Part shown: piece after piece, positions 17,715-26,369 of the stretch
Position numbering within the stretch: position 1 is the stretch's first letter
How the letters are laid out: the number at the start of each line of letters is the position of its first letter
Assembly (NCBI RefSeq): GCF_015223195.1
Contig: NZ_JADFUA010000001.1
Span: 639,858-703,857 of the forward strand
Length of the DNA: 64,000 nucleotides
Direction: 5' to 3'
DNA from: Chitinilyticum piscinae
GTDB lineage: Bacteria; Pseudomonadota; Gammaproteobacteria; Burkholderiales; Chitinibacteraceae
Made by a program: the position numbers and the translations under genes
Notes under the pieces: model-generated
Database searches by the model: none
Told to the model about the DNA's origin: nothing
Seen by the model: the letters and a program-made list of their open reading frames with translations, nothing else

Positions 17715-18244
17715 TCAATCGCCGCCACCGACCACTGCCGTCACATCGCCACACCAGTCAGCCGGATAAATCCCGGCCGCCACGGCACGGTGAAAGGTCG
17801 AATACGGCCAATCCGCGACGCGGGTGACGAGGCCGTGCTTGAGTGGATTGACGTGCACTAATCCACATGCCGTTGGTAATCCGCTTCATCACGGATCAGG
17901 TGTTCCCAGAAATGCCGCTGCCAGATGCCGCGTTCGCCGTAGCGCTGGCGTGCCGCCGAGCGGCGCTCGGTGCGCGGCTGCGCTTTGGCAAAGCCGCGTT
18001 TGCTCAACCGCCAGCTCCGGCTGAAGTCGGCATCACCGGGCGGCGGCGTCAGCACCGCGTGCAGGTGTTGAGGCAGCACGACCCAGGCATCAATGTGAAA
18101 GGGATGCCGTTGGCGTACCTGCCGGATAATCCGCTGCAGCGTGTCGATGCCATGCACCAGCCGGTCAATGTGATCGCGCTGCAGCGGATTGACGGTGAAA
18201 ACCCATGCGCCACCGGGAACAAGGGCACGGCGCTAATCAGGCAT
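17715..18244 (-). pseudogene. RAYT (REP-associated tyrosine transposase), inactivated copy 1
   Basis: Reads MPD-stop-RRALVPGGAWVFTVN and then IDTLQRIIRQVRQRHPFHID, AWVVLPQHLHAVLTPPPGD, RRSAARQRYGERGIWQRHFW, EHLIRDEADYQRH, a break, and VHVNPLKHGLVTRVADWPYS up to a TGA at 17715. This is the complete RAYT (IS200-like Y1/HUH) pattern, about 176 codons, with the HLH metal-binding motif intact. Two lesions are visible: TAG at codon 4 (18233-18235) and a one-base deletion near 17857 that turns the DYVH codons into TAG. RAYTs move REP and REPIN sequences; R2 and R3 flank this copy. Confidence 0.88.
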
Positions 18245-18274
18245 GGTTTGCCTTGCTGCCCGGTGTTGGTTTGG

Positions 18275-18309
18275 CATCCGTCAGATTATGCTGCGCTAAT
18301 CGTACCTAC
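18275..18309 (+). repeat. REP element R3
   Basis: CATCCGTCAGATTATGCTGC followed by GCTAATCGTACCTAC. Same orientation as R1, opposite to R2, and therefore the partner of R2 around the first RAYT pseudogene. Confidence 0.85.
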
Positions 18310-18372
18310 GCGGACTAATTGTCTAGTACTGGCATGTTTCGAAAGATGCCATGTTTTTACGCGTATCGGCTG

Positions 18373-18729
18373 TTACTGACCTTGGCACTCTGCGACTACA
18401 ATTCTGCAGCTATTAGAGCCACACATGCTTAGTGCATCGGCGCTGGCTTTGGCCTTGGTGGCACCATAGCCGTAGCCGTAATGGCGACTTGAATTAGCAT
18501 ATGCGCCGCAGGTTTCGAACCAGACAATTGCCTTGCAATTGCTCCCATATTGGCGGCAATAATCTACGGCTACTTGCTGTGCAATTTGGCGCGAGGGTTG
18601 ATTGATCGAAAAGCCGTAAGCCGGGGCGTTGGATGAATCGTTTTGATCGATCGCAATCGCCCCGAAGGCGGCTGAGTAACTCGAGATACTGCACAGAACG
18701 GCGACAAGTGGCAAAGTCAGATATTTCAT
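18373..18729 (-). CDS. Secreted DUF4189-type protein
   Basis: 118 residues from the ATG at 18729, preceded by CTGGAGGC. A signal peptide (MKYLTLPLVAVLCSISSYSAAFG) is followed by a short domain that matches DUF4189 in pattern: AFGAIAIDQ, AAVDYCRQYGSNCKAIVWF, CGAYA, and an end SMCGSNSCRIVVAECQ. Six cysteines probably pair in the periplasm or outside the cell. It lies between REPs R3 and R4. The function of DUF4189 is unknown. Confidence 0.7.
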   Translation of the reverse strand: MKYLTLPLVAVLCSISSYSAAFGAIAIDQNDSSNAPAYGFSINQPSRQIAQQVAVDYCRQYGSNCKAIVWFETCGAYANSSRHYGYGYGATKAKASADALSMCGSNSCRIVVAECQGQ

Positions 18730-18855
18730 GGTGCCTCCAGTTGTTTGATTCATGTCAAAAAAGTGTAGGCATGCCGTCATCGATTTGCAAATGTGTATCT
18801 GCGTGTGGAGAAAGACGACGGCAGTCTCTCGCGGACAACTATGACCAGCCCGCGC

Positions 18856-18887
18856 AGCTAGGGCTAGCGTAGCGCAATCGTTCACAT
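18856..18887 (-). repeat. REP element R4 (degenerate)
   Basis: The reverse complement reads CATGTGAACGATTGCGCTAC then GCTAGCCCTAG, a diverged version of the R1/R2 core in R2 orientation. Confidence 0.6.
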
Positions 18888-19277
18888 GACCATCGCCTTA
18901 CCAGTATGCCGGTACATTCCGGCCGCAACCGCAGGGTGAAACGTCGAATACGCTCAATCGACGACATGAGTGACGAGGTCGTCCTTGAGCGGATTGACGT
19001 GCACATAATCCCCATGCCACTGGTAATCCGCTGCATGACGGATCAGGTGTTCCCGGAAGTGCCGTTGCCAGATGTCAGCGTCAGCACGGCGTGCCGGTGC
19101 TCTGGCAGCACGCCCCAGGAGTCGATGTGAAAGGGATGCCGTTGGCGTACCAGCCGGACAGTCCGCCGCAGCGTGTCGATGTCATGCACCAGCAGGTCAC
19201 GGTGATCGCGCTGCAAGCAGATTGACGGTGAAAACCCATGCGGCACCGGGAACAAGGGCACGGCACTAATCAGCCAT
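18888..19277 (-). pseudogene. RAYT transposase remnant, copy 2
   Basis: A second RAYT relic, related to the first. It starts MAD-stop-CRALVPGAAWVFTVN, has a one-base insertion, continues HDIDTLRRTVRLVRQRHPFH and WGVLPEHRHAVLT (HUH motif changed from HLH to HRH), then loses about 140 bases, and resumes at WQRHFREHLIRHAADY and DYVHVNPLKDDLVTHVVD before an in-frame TGA. It shares the TAG at codon 4 with copy 1, although the rest has diverged. Confidence 0.82.
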
Positions 19278-19307
19278 GCTTTCCCTTTGTGATTTGCGCT
19301 GGTGCGG

Positions 19308-19342
19308 CATGCGTACGATTACGCTGCGTTAATCGTCCCTAT
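19308..19342 (+). repeat. REP element R5
   Basis: CATGCGTACGATTACGCTGC followed by GTTAATCGTCCCTAT. Same orientation as R1 and R3; closes the alternating array. Confidence 0.82.
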
Positions 19343-19423
19343 GCGGGCTGCTCTGCTTCGATTGTTGCAATTTGTCCGGCAAAGCAGGAAAGCGGGCCGG
19401 TGCATAAGGCTGATGGTGTCGGG

Positions 19424-20356
19424 CTATTGCTGGAACAGATAGTCACCGAGGCTGGTCTGTCCATTTACGGTACCGATTAGTGCGAGCTCGTGGCTTTCCA
19501 CCATGGCGTCCGAATCCGTGGAGCGGAACAGGTAGACATTGGTTTGCGTGCCATTATCCACCGCAAAAATGCGCTGATCGCGGAAGGCAAATGCTTCGCT
19601 GGCGCTGCCTATGGTTGCCGCAGCCGACTGACTGGTGATCTCGCCACTGATGTTGCGGCTGAAGACCACCAGTTCGGCGCTGGCATGAAAGCCACCCGAC
19701 GCATTGCGCAGCAAGCCGCCGTCCAGCAGTCCATCACCATCGCCAATTCCGCGAAGCGCGGAGTCGTCGAAGACCAGCTTGTCACTACCACTGAGAAAGT
19801 CGGCGATCCGGTCGGTACCGAAATTGCAATCGAAGACAAAGCGGTCGGCGCCACTACCGCCGTACAAGGTGTCATTGCCCATGCCGCCAATCAGCTCATC
19901 ATTGCCAGCCCCGCCTTCCAGCCGATCATCACCATACCAGCCAAAGAGCCGGTCGTTCCCGGCAAATCCGGCCAGCCGGTCGTTGTTCATTGAGCCGGTC
20001 AGATTGTCATTGCCACTGAGCCAGTAGGCCTGTTGTGCAAGGGCGCCATACACGGTTTTGCCATCCACGACATAGCCCAATTTGGCGGCATTGAAGACTT
20101 GCTTATTGATCCCAGTGAAGGCAAAGAGCTGCTGGCTGCCGGTATAGGCAATGGCATGCCCCAGAAGGCCGCTGTCGAGTACCTTGTCACCATTACTGTC
20201 GCGCAGGCCGCAGCCGCTGACCTGCATCGTCTGGGTGCTCCCGGCGGTACCCAGGGTGAAGGACGAGCAACCAGTCTGCGTGCGGATGGGCTGCGACGTC
20301 GGAAACGTGTACTTGGTGTAGTCGAATGCGGTATTGAGTGCGTAGAAGTTTGCCAT
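19424..20356 (-). CDS. RTX-type calcium-binding protein, putative type I secretion substrate
   Basis: 310 residues without an N-terminal signal peptide, as expected for type I secretion. Residues of roughly 118-175 hold tandem nonapeptide repeats of the GGxGxDxLx type: FAGNDRLFGW, GDDRLEGGAGNDELIGGMGN and DTLYGGSGADRFVFD. The N-terminal 110 residues have no recognised domain (FTFPTSQPI..GCSSFTLGTAGSTQTM). The C-terminus is rich in small and hydrophobic residues, as in RTX secretion signals. A LapB/LapC type I exporter lies at 50.7-54.3 kb and could export it; that link is inference. Base composition is a little lower in GC than the core genes. Confidence 0.75.
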   Translation of the reverse strand: MANFYALNTAFDYTKYTFPTSQPIRTQTGCSSFTLGTAGSTQTMQVSGCGLRDSNGDKVLDSGLLGHAIAYTGSQQLFAFTGINKQVFNAAKLGYVVDGKTVYGALAQQAYWLSGNDNLTGSMNNDRLAGFAGNDRLFGWYGDDRLEGGAGNDELIGGMGNDTLYGGSGADRFVFDCNFGTDRIADFLSGSDKLVFDDSALRGIGDGDGLLDGGLLRNASGGFHASAELVVFSRNISGEITSQSAAATIGSASEAFAFRDQRIFAVDNGTQTNVYLFRSTDSDAMVESHELALIGTVNGQTSLGDYLFQQ

Positions 20357-20556
20357 TGCTCAGAACTGTGAATTGGGTCACAGCCATGATATTAGCATTT
20401 ACTTACGTTTCGGATAAATCACCGCCTGTCTTCTTGTCGCTGGGGGGCTGCGATGGGCAGTGACACGCGCTTTGAGCATGCCTTGGATTACACCAGTGGA
20501 GGCTTTGTTGCCATCATCTCCAGCATGAAGGCTTCACGATATAAACCAGTATTCCG

Positions 20557-21345
20557 CTAAAAATTCGCTGTGCTGGACAGGCGCATACCCTGTGCTGTCA
20601 GCTCAGTCACAAACGCCTCGCCCAGTGCTTCAAAACCCGGCACCGGGCTGCTGCAGTCCGTCAGCAGCACGAAGCGCTCAATGCGATCCGGCAGTTGCGC
20701 GGCAAGGTCGCGCACGGTGCTGGCGACGCAGTGCGACAGCGCTTCGCCGGCGATCAGCAGCGTGTCGGCCTGCGCCAGCTGGGCCAGCCAGCCGGCGTCG
20801 GGCCGCGTAGTGGCGTCCTGCGGGTCGGGCACTTCGGCCTGGATGGCCGAGTAATGCTCGGTACGCGGATTCATGCCCTTGCTGACGAAATTCACCGTCT
20901 TGAGCTGGCTGCGGCTCCAGTTGTGCAGCGCGGCGAGCACGTCCGGCTGCACGGCGTGGCCGGGGCTGCCGGCGAGACAGTGCTCGGGCCAGATGACGAG
21001 CTGGTATTTGCCGCTGGTGGCCAGCGCGTCGACATAGGCCATGCTCGCCGCCCGCTGCGCCGGATCGCGCGCCTGCCAGATGCCGGCGTGCACCTCATTC
21101 GCGGTGATGACGGTGAATGGCGCAGGTGCGTTGCCCGCCGCATCACGCCACCAGACCGGGTGGGCGATGTCGAGCGGTTGGTGGGTGTCGAGCGTGACGT
21201 GAATCGCGTCGAGCCGGTCGCCCAGCCGGGCTATTAGTTGTGCTACCCGCTGCAGGTCGGCATTGGCGCCGGCCACCGGCAGCGCCGCGCCGGGCAAATC
21301 GCAGAAGTCGTATTGCGGGTCGATCAGCAACAGCTGCGTGCGCAT
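20557..21345 (-). CDS. Nicotinamidase-like cysteine hydrolase (isochorismatase superfamily)
   Basis: 262 residues from the ATG at 21345 (GGAAA upstream). The catalytic triad pattern is visible: Asp in LLLIDPQYDF, Lys in FVSKGMNPRTE, Cys in EALSHCVASTVRDL. Metal-binding residues of nicotinamidases are suggested by LDTHQPLDIAHP. The family includes PncA, which turns nicotinamide into nicotinate for NAD salvage; pncB lies 4 kb away. It is longer than typical PncA (about 200), so a related amidase activity is possible. Confidence 0.75.
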   Translation of the reverse strand: MRTQLLLIDPQYDFCDLPGAALPVAGANADLQRVAQLIARLGDRLDAIHVTLDTHQPLDIAHPVWWRDAAGNAPAPFTVITANEVHAGIWQARDPAQRAASMAYVDALATSGKYQLVIWPEHCLAGSPGHAVQPDVLAALHNWSRSQLKTVNFVSKGMNPRTEHYSAIQAEVPDPQDATTRPDAGWLAQLAQADTLLIAGEALSHCVASTVRDLAAQLPDRIERFVLLTDCSSPVPGFEALGEAFVTELTAQGMRLSSTANF

Positions 21346-21421
21346 GGTGTTTCCTTTCAGCGAGTGAAGGGCTAGCTTAACATGATGACGACGGCTGAGC
21401 GCCCGGAAGGAGGGCTGGATC

Positions 21422-21751
21422 ATGACACTGCTATTGCTGCTGATCATGGCGGTACTGGGGCTGGCGTATGCCGAGCTGTTCCATCGTGCGCGCCAGTTGG
21501 TGCATCACTATTACCCGGATTTCGAGCTGGAAAACGAGCGGGTCCTGCGCGAGCAGCATTTCAACGATCCGCGCTTGCTGGTTGCCCGGTTCAACAGCGA
21601 TGCCAACGGGGTGACCGATCTGATTTTCTCGCTGGCTTGCCGCCATGCCATTCCGCCGGAGCAGCACTGGGTATTCAATGCGCTGTATCTGGTGTTGCTG
21701 GCCATGCTGCTCGATCTGGGGGTCATGTTCATCTACGCCTTTGCCTTCTGA
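21422..21751 (+). CDS. Small membrane protein of unknown function
   Basis: 109 residues with a strong ribosome-binding site (GGAAGGAGGG). One hydrophobic segment lies at the N-terminus (2-18) and a second at the C-terminus (86-107), so both ends should be in the inner membrane with a polar central region between them (HHYYPDFELENERVLREQHF). Family not recognised. It lies 74 bases upstream of the serine hydrolase and may share its transcript. Confidence 0.6.
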   Translation: MTLLLLLIMAVLGLAYAELFHRARQLVHHYYPDFELENERVLREQHFNDPRLLVARFNSDANGVTDLIFSLACRHAIPPEQHWVFNALYLVLLAMLLDLGVMFIYAFAF

Positions 21752-21825
21752 GCGCGCCACAAGCGCAAGGCAGGACAACGCAGCAGGGATTCCCCGTGGA
21801 TAATGCGGTGCAGGAGGAGTGCCGC

Positions 21826-23313
21826 ATGCGCCACTGTTGTTTGGGGTTTGCCCTGTTGTTATTTGCCATGCTGGGGGTGGCGGCACCCTTGCCGGTTGCC
21901 ACGCCGGAAAGCGAGGGCATCAGCTCCGAGAAGCTGGCCGATGCCCTGCAGGCCATCGAGCGTGCGGGCTGGCCGGTGGATAGCGTACTGCTGATGCGCC
22001 GTGGCCGGGTGGTGCTGGATGCGTATGTGTATCCGTTTGCCCCGGGGATGCTGCATGACCTGCGTTCGGTGACCAAGAGTCACACGACTACCCTGCTGGG
22101 TATGGCGCTACAGGCTAATAAAATAAAGGCGCTTGGCGATAAACTCCTCGGGTTCTTTCCGGGAAAGCCGCTAGGTCAGCCCGATCCCCGCAAGCAGGCA
22201 ATCACACTGGGGCAGTTGGCCGATATGCGCTCGGGGCTGGAATGGGATGAAGCCGGCTACCGGCCGGATTCCAGCCTGGCGCGCATGCTGGCCAGCAGCG
22301 ATCCCACGGGTTTTGTGCTGGCCCTGCCGATGGAGGCCGCGCCCGGTGAGGCATTCAGCTACAACGGCGGGAATATGAATCTGCTGGCTGATCTTCTCGC
22401 GCAGCGCTGGGGGGAGCCACTGGATGCGGTCGCTGGACGCCTGCTGTTTGCGCCGCTGGGTATTGCCGATTACTACTGGTGGCGCAATCCGCAGGGGCAG
22501 GCCCAGGGTGAAGCGGGGCTATTTCTGGCCCCGCAGGATATGGCACGCATGGGGCAATTCTGGCTGAGTGATGGCGTGCTGAATGGTGAGCGGGTGCTGC
22601 CGGAAGGCTGGACAGGCCGCCTGCTGCAGGAGGTGTTGCCGGCGTATGGCGGCCTAGGCTACCGCCGCGGTTTCTGGATTAACCGCGAACGAACGCAGTT
22701 TTTGGCCAATGGCCGGCACGGGCAGTTCATTGTTGTCGAGCCGGGCAGGCAAGTCGTGGCCGTGATTACCGCCAAATTCCCCGAAGACCAGATCATGCCG
22801 GATGTCGCCAGCCTGCTGTTTGCCGCCATCGAGCGCGAGCAGGCGCTGCCGGAGAATCTGCCGGCACAGGCCCGCCTGGGCGCGCTGATGCGCCGGCTGG
22901 CCTCGGAGCCGGCAAGCCAGCTGCCCGAGCCTGCACGGGGGGCGAAATGGCGGGATCGCCTTTACCGCTTGCCCGCAGAGCCGGCCGGCATCCGGGCATT
23001 CCGCCTGAAGCAGAACCCGGCCGATCCCGGCAGCCTGCTTTGGGAAGTCGACTGGGCGGGCGGGACTCGCAGCTGGCAGGTCGGCATGGATGGGCGGTTC
23101 CGCCTGCAGGACGATCACTACTTCGGCCGGGCAACCCGGCTGGCGCTGCGGGGGCGCTGGGTGGACGAACAGACTCTGGAACTGGAAACCCAGTATCCGG
23201 AAGGCAGCATGCGCTGGTTGTATCGGCTGGCTTTTGCCGGCAGCAAGGTGGCGCTCACGGTGCGCGATAACCAGAATTGGTCGCTTAGCGCGCAGGGCGA
23301 GCTGGCGCGTTAG
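21826..23313 (+). CDS. Secreted serine hydrolase of the beta-lactamase/PBP4 family
   Basis: 495 residues from the ATG at 21826 (CAGGAGGAG upstream) with a signal peptide (to AAPLP). The beta-lactamase (class C/AmpH-like) fold is shown by SVTK as the SxxK motif at about residue 81, FSYNGGN as the YxN motif, and NGRHGQFIVVEP near the third motif. A C-terminal extension of about 130 residues (LASEPASQLPEPARGAKWRD...) is typical of esterase/peptidase-type members rather than true lactamases. The gene overlaps the convergent solute-binding protein gene by 29 bases. Substrate unknown. Confidence 0.8.
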   Translation: MRHCCLGFALLLFAMLGVAAPLPVATPESEGISSEKLADALQAIERAGWPVDSVLLMRRGRVVLDAYVYPFAPGMLHDLRSVTKSHTTTLLGMALQANKIKALGDKLLGFFPGKPLGQPDPRKQAITLGQLADMRSGLEWDEAGYRPDSSLARMLASSDPTGFVLALPMEAAPGEAFSYNGGNMNLLADLLAQRWGEPLDAVAGRLLFAPLGIADYYWWRNPQGQAQGEAGLFLAPQDMARMGQFWLSDGVLNGERVLPEGWTGRLLQEVLPAYGGLGYRRGFWINRERTQFLANGRHGQFIVVEPGRQVVAVITAKFPEDQIMPDVASLLFAAIEREQALPENLPAQARLGALMRRLASEPASQLPEPARGAKWRDRLYRLPAEPAGIRAFRLKQNPADPGSLLWEVDWAGGTRSWQVGMDGRFRLQDDHYFGRATRLALRGRWVDEQTLELETQYPEGSMRWLYRLAFAGSKVALTVRDNQNWSLSAQGELAR

Positions 23314-24061
23314 CGGCCCAGTCCTGCAGCCCGTATTTCTGCAGAATACGTGCGAGCTGGCCAGTCTGGCGCAGCCGGACAATGCCGGCTTCCAGTTGCT
23401 GAGCCAGTTGCGCACCATCGTGGCGTTTGGGCGAGAAGGCCAGATACAGCTCGTCGGCCTGCTGGCTGCAACCGGCATTGCGCAAGGGCGTGCGGTTAAG
23501 ATGCTGCTGGTATTGCACGACCAGCTCGTATTCGACGATGGCATCAATCCGGTGGCCAGCCAGCTTGCGCAGATTGCGTTCCAGCCCGTCGACCCCGGAT
23601 AGCGCATCTGCCTTGCTGTCCGCCAGTTTGGCATCGATTTCCTGGCCGTAGCTGTAGTCCTTGATCGAGCCGACGCTGGGCAGCTCGCTGCTGGACATGC
23701 TGTTGCGGTAGCTCCAGCGGCTGTCCGGGCGGGTATAGAAGCACACGCGCGAGATGGCTTGCGGTGTGGCGGGGAAAGCCCAGCTGCTGCGTTTGGGCAG
23801 GCGCAGTACGCCGATGAAACCGTCAGCTTCACCCCGGTTGATCATCAGTTCGGCGCGCGCGAAGGGTACTTCCTGATAGTCGACCCGGTAGCCCGCCGGC
23901 TCGAATACGGCTCGGGCCAGTTCGACCAGATAGCCCGGCTTGTCACTGCCGGCGCGGCAGGCGACCGGGCACCAGGGATCGGAGACCAGTCGCAGGGTGG
24001 GGGCTGCGTGGGCGAGCAGTGGCAGCAGGCAGACGGCAAGCAGCAAACGGGCATGCATCAT
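23285..24061 (-). CDS. Periplasmic solute-binding protein, family 3
   Basis: 258 residues with a signal peptide (MMHARLLLAVCLLPLLAHAA). It follows the SBP_bac_3 pattern: LRLVSDPWCPVAC, GYLVELARAVFEPAGYRVDY, INRGEADGFIGVL, and late IDAIVEYELVVQYQQH. There are no permease or ATPase genes nearby, so it is an orphan, as often seen for such proteins in this lineage. Four cysteines are present; the ligand cannot be predicted. Confidence 0.75.
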   Translation of the reverse strand: MMHARLLLAVCLLPLLAHAAPTLRLVSDPWCPVACRAGSDKPGYLVELARAVFEPAGYRVDYQEVPFARAELMINRGEADGFIGVLRLPKRSSWAFPATPQAISRVCFYTRPDSRWSYRNSMSSSELPSVGSIKDYSYGQEIDAKLADSKADALSGVDGLERNLRKLAGHRIDAIVEYELVVQYQQHLNRTPLRNAGCSQQADELYLAFSPKRHDGAQLAQQLEAGIVRLRQTGQLARILQKYGLQDWAANAPARPAR

Positions 24062-24217
24062 GGATGACTCGCGGCTGGCGATGCGCTAACTATAGATAAT
24101 CCGCAGCCATTTATCGCGATGCGGGTTGAAGTCTGTGTAAGGTTTGCCATAACGGAAGCACCACCATGGTCTGTTCCTCCCGGTAACTGGCCGTGTCTGC
24201 CCTTGCCGGAGTCCGCC

Positions 24218-24496
24218 ATGCAGTTCGATGAAGTCCTTCCCCAGCATTTCACTACCTTGTCTCGTACGCCATGGCCGCATGTGCAGATCGACCATGCCTT
24301 GCTGCAGTTGCCCGGCGAGAGCAAGGACCACAACAAATTCCGTACCACTGCACTGAAGGCGGCGGGCTGGCAGCACCACAATCTGGTGCCACTGGGGAAG
24401 TATCCGGATGAGGCGGCGGCGGCGTACAACCGGCTGCGCGCCGCACTGGGGCAGTGCCACACCCAGCAGGAGTTGCTGCAAGCATTACAGGGCTAG
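24218..24496 (+). CDS. Small hypothetical protein
   Basis: 92 residues from the ATG at 24218 (CCGGAG upstream). No signal peptide. The C-terminal half reads FRTTALKAAGWQHHNLVPLG and EAAAAYNRLRAALGQCHTQQ, a plausible short helical domain. No family recognised. Its stop codon TAG directly abuts palindrome copy F. Confidence 0.55.
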   Translation: MQFDEVLPQHFTTLSRTPWPHVQIDHALLQLPGESKDHNKFRTTALKAAGWQHHNLVPLGKYPDEAAAAYNRLRAALGQCHTQQELLQALQG

Positions 24497-24543
24497 GTAT
24501 AACCCAACAGCCTTTTTCTGACATGGTCTGCATTGATATACCC
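24496..24543 (+). repeat. Copy F of the ~49-bp palindrome family
   Basis: Left arm GGTATAACCCAACAGCC, centre TTTTTCTGACAT, right arm GGTCTGCATTGATATACCC. It begins at the last base of one gene's stop codon and ends nine bases before the stop codon of the convergent YbjD gene, so it fills nearly the whole gap. Confidence 0.75.
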
Positions 24544-24552
24544 AGCTGGCAA

Positions 24553-26244
24553 CTAGGTGGCATCCGCAGCAAGATGTTGTACGGTGGCAAACAGCTGCAG
24601 CAACAATGCCGGAATGGCCTCGCGCCCCTTGATCTCGGCGGCCTCGGCGATTTCCAGTGCCATGCCGGGCTTGCTGTGATAGCGCAGTGCCCGGTTGATC
24701 ACTTCCTCATCCGGTGGCGGCTCCTGTCGCGCCAGCGCCGCATCGTGCCAGGGGTTGCCGTTGGTTTTCGGGGTGATTGCCGCGCGGAACACGTCGGCGT
24801 AACCTTCATCCCACAAGAAATGCTCAATATCGCGGCTGGGTAGCGCGGTGATGTGACGTGCCTGCTCGCGTCCGCGCAGCTGGGCCTGACTGCGCTGCAG
24901 GTATTTCTGGCCGGCGTCGTCACCATCGCAGAGCACATGCCAGCGGATGCCGAGGTGATCGGCGAATTTGATTAGCGGAGCCAGCCCGGTCTGGGCGAAT
25001 TCGACGCAGCGGATGCCCTCGGTGGCAAAGTTGACGCCGGCGATGCGCGCCAGCTCCGGCAGCAGCCAGAATTCGGTTTCGCCCTCGACCAGCAGCCAGA
25101 CCCGGGCAAACATGCTGCTGGCGCGGTTGCTGCGGATGTGGAACGCAACCTTGCGCGCGTCGGCCAGCGACAGGGCGGTGGCGGCCAACTGGTAGACCTC
25201 GATATGCGCCGGCTGACGAACCAGCCGGCGCAGGGCCTGCTGCGGAAAACTGGCCAGCAGTTCGCCACTGTTGGTGGTGACCAGCTTTTGCAGCGGCAGC
25301 TGTTCGATCAAGCCCCACATCAGTGCCAGCTGGATCGGATGCAGGTGGGTTTCGGGGTCTTCCATCACCAGAATGGGCTCGGCATCGTCCGCCAGCGGGT
25401 GTTCGCCACGCGCAGCCAGCAGCCCGCCCAGCAGCATCAGCAGTGCGACCCGACGCAAGCCGGAACCCGAGCGCTGCGCCAGCTCGATCAGGCTGTCTTC
25501 GCTGCGAAAGGACAGCGGTGCTGCCGCGATATCTTCCGCGGTGCGCTGGTCGGGTGGGCGCTCGCCCAGCAGCTGGCGGTGTTCGCCAAGCAGCCGCTGC
25601 ATGGCCGCCAGCCCCTGGCCGAGTTCCTGCGGGTGCAGCTGGTGCGGCAGATTGAGAATGCGCTCGAACACGGCACGCACCGCGTCATTGGCGGGCAGCT
25701 CGGGCGCGGCGACCGGCGGGTTGGTCGCCAGTCGTGGGTGCTCCAGCCAATCGGTCAGCATCATGTCCTTGAAGCGCAAGGCCGGATGCAGGCGGATGAC
25801 GGCGTCGATGAGGGTGTTGCCGTCAGCCGGCAGAATTTCGCTGCCATCCTCGCCGACAAAGCTGCGGCGGCTGCGGCATTCGCCGTGACCAAAGCGCTCG
25901 GCGGCAAAGCGCAGCCCCAGCAGCGCATTTCCCTCGGCATCCTGCCAGCCCAGCGCGGCCAGCCGCGGGTCGAGCCAGGATTCGGTGGCGCGCAGGCGGA
26001 ACCACAGCGTGACATGCAGGCGCTTGGCGATGCTGGCGCGGTTGTTGGCCACCCGGTGAAAATCGTCCAGCCCGAATAGCCCGTGTTCGCGCACTTCGCT
26101 ACCCAGACAGCGTGACAGTGCAACCACCAGGCTGGTCTTGCCCCAGTTGTTCTCGCCGAACAGCGCCGTGGCATCCTCATCCAGCGTCAGATCGATCTGG
26201 CTGATACCGCGGAAATTGGCGATCTGGATGCGATGCAGTTGCAT
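24553..26244 (-). CDS. YbjD-like OLD-family ATPase/TOPRIM nuclease
   Basis: 563 residues from the ATG at 26244. The N-terminus is an SMC/RecF-type ATPase: IANFRGISQIDLTLDED and the P-loop GENNWGKTS; near 300-345 come SGSGLRRVALLMLLGG (signature-like) and EPILVMEDPETHLHP (Walker B with H-loop). The C-terminal third is a TOPRIM domain with LLVEGETEFWLLPEL (Glu) and VLCDGDDAGQKY (DxD). This is the OLD nuclease layout, closest in pattern to E. coli YbjD. There is no GajB, reverse transcriptase or other partner next to it, so it is a standalone gene. Role probably in DNA repair or phage defence; unproven. Confidence 0.8.
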   Translation of the reverse strand: MQLHRIQIANFRGISQIDLTLDEDATALFGENNWGKTSLVVALSRCLGSEVREHGLFGLDDFHRVANNRASIAKRLHVTLWFRLRATESWLDPRLAALGWQDAEGNALLGLRFAAERFGHGECRSRRSFVGEDGSEILPADGNTLIDAVIRLHPALRFKDMMLTDWLEHPRLATNPPVAAPELPANDAVRAVFERILNLPHQLHPQELGQGLAAMQRLLGEHRQLLGERPPDQRTAEDIAAAPLSFRSEDSLIELAQRSGSGLRRVALLMLLGGLLAARGEHPLADDAEPILVMEDPETHLHPIQLALMWGLIEQLPLQKLVTTNSGELLASFPQQALRRLVRQPAHIEVYQLAATALSLADARKVAFHIRSNRASSMFARVWLLVEGETEFWLLPELARIAGVNFATEGIRCVEFAQTGLAPLIKFADHLGIRWHVLCDGDDAGQKYLQRSQAQLRGREQARHITALPSRDIEHFLWDEGYADVFRAAITPKTNGNPWHDAALARQEPPPDEEVINRALRYHSKPGMALEIAEAAEIKGREAIPALLLQLFATVQHLAADAT

Positions 26245-26369
26245 GGGGCGCCCCGGGATGGATACCTCAGTGTTACGCAGATTCGGCAGTCTGACAATCG
26301 GCGGGCACTTGCATTTCCGGAGCGGGTGGCACACAGTCACTGGATCATGCTGCTGAAGAGGTCGGACGG

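Noticed and set aside
17251-19342. CRISPR array, suggested by repeated palindromic units.
   Set aside because: Repeats alternate in orientation, intervals of 400-600 bases contain genes, and RAYT remnants explain the repeats as REPs.
19424-20356. Lipase or protease of the RTX group.
   Set aside because: No GxSxG, HExxH or other catalytic motif is visible outside the calcium-binding repeats, so only a general RTX call is justified.
20557-21345. Naming the gene pncA outright.
   Set aside because: The catalytic pattern fits, but the protein is about 60 residues longer than typical PncA and several amidase families share the motifs.
22098-22147. Possible further copy of the ~49-bp palindrome family inside the serine hydrolase gene (starts GGGTATGGCGCTACAGGC).
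   Set aside because: The left arm agrees with copy B at 14 of 18 bases and the length is right, but the right arm does not match and the DNA is coding; treated as chance or a very old relic.
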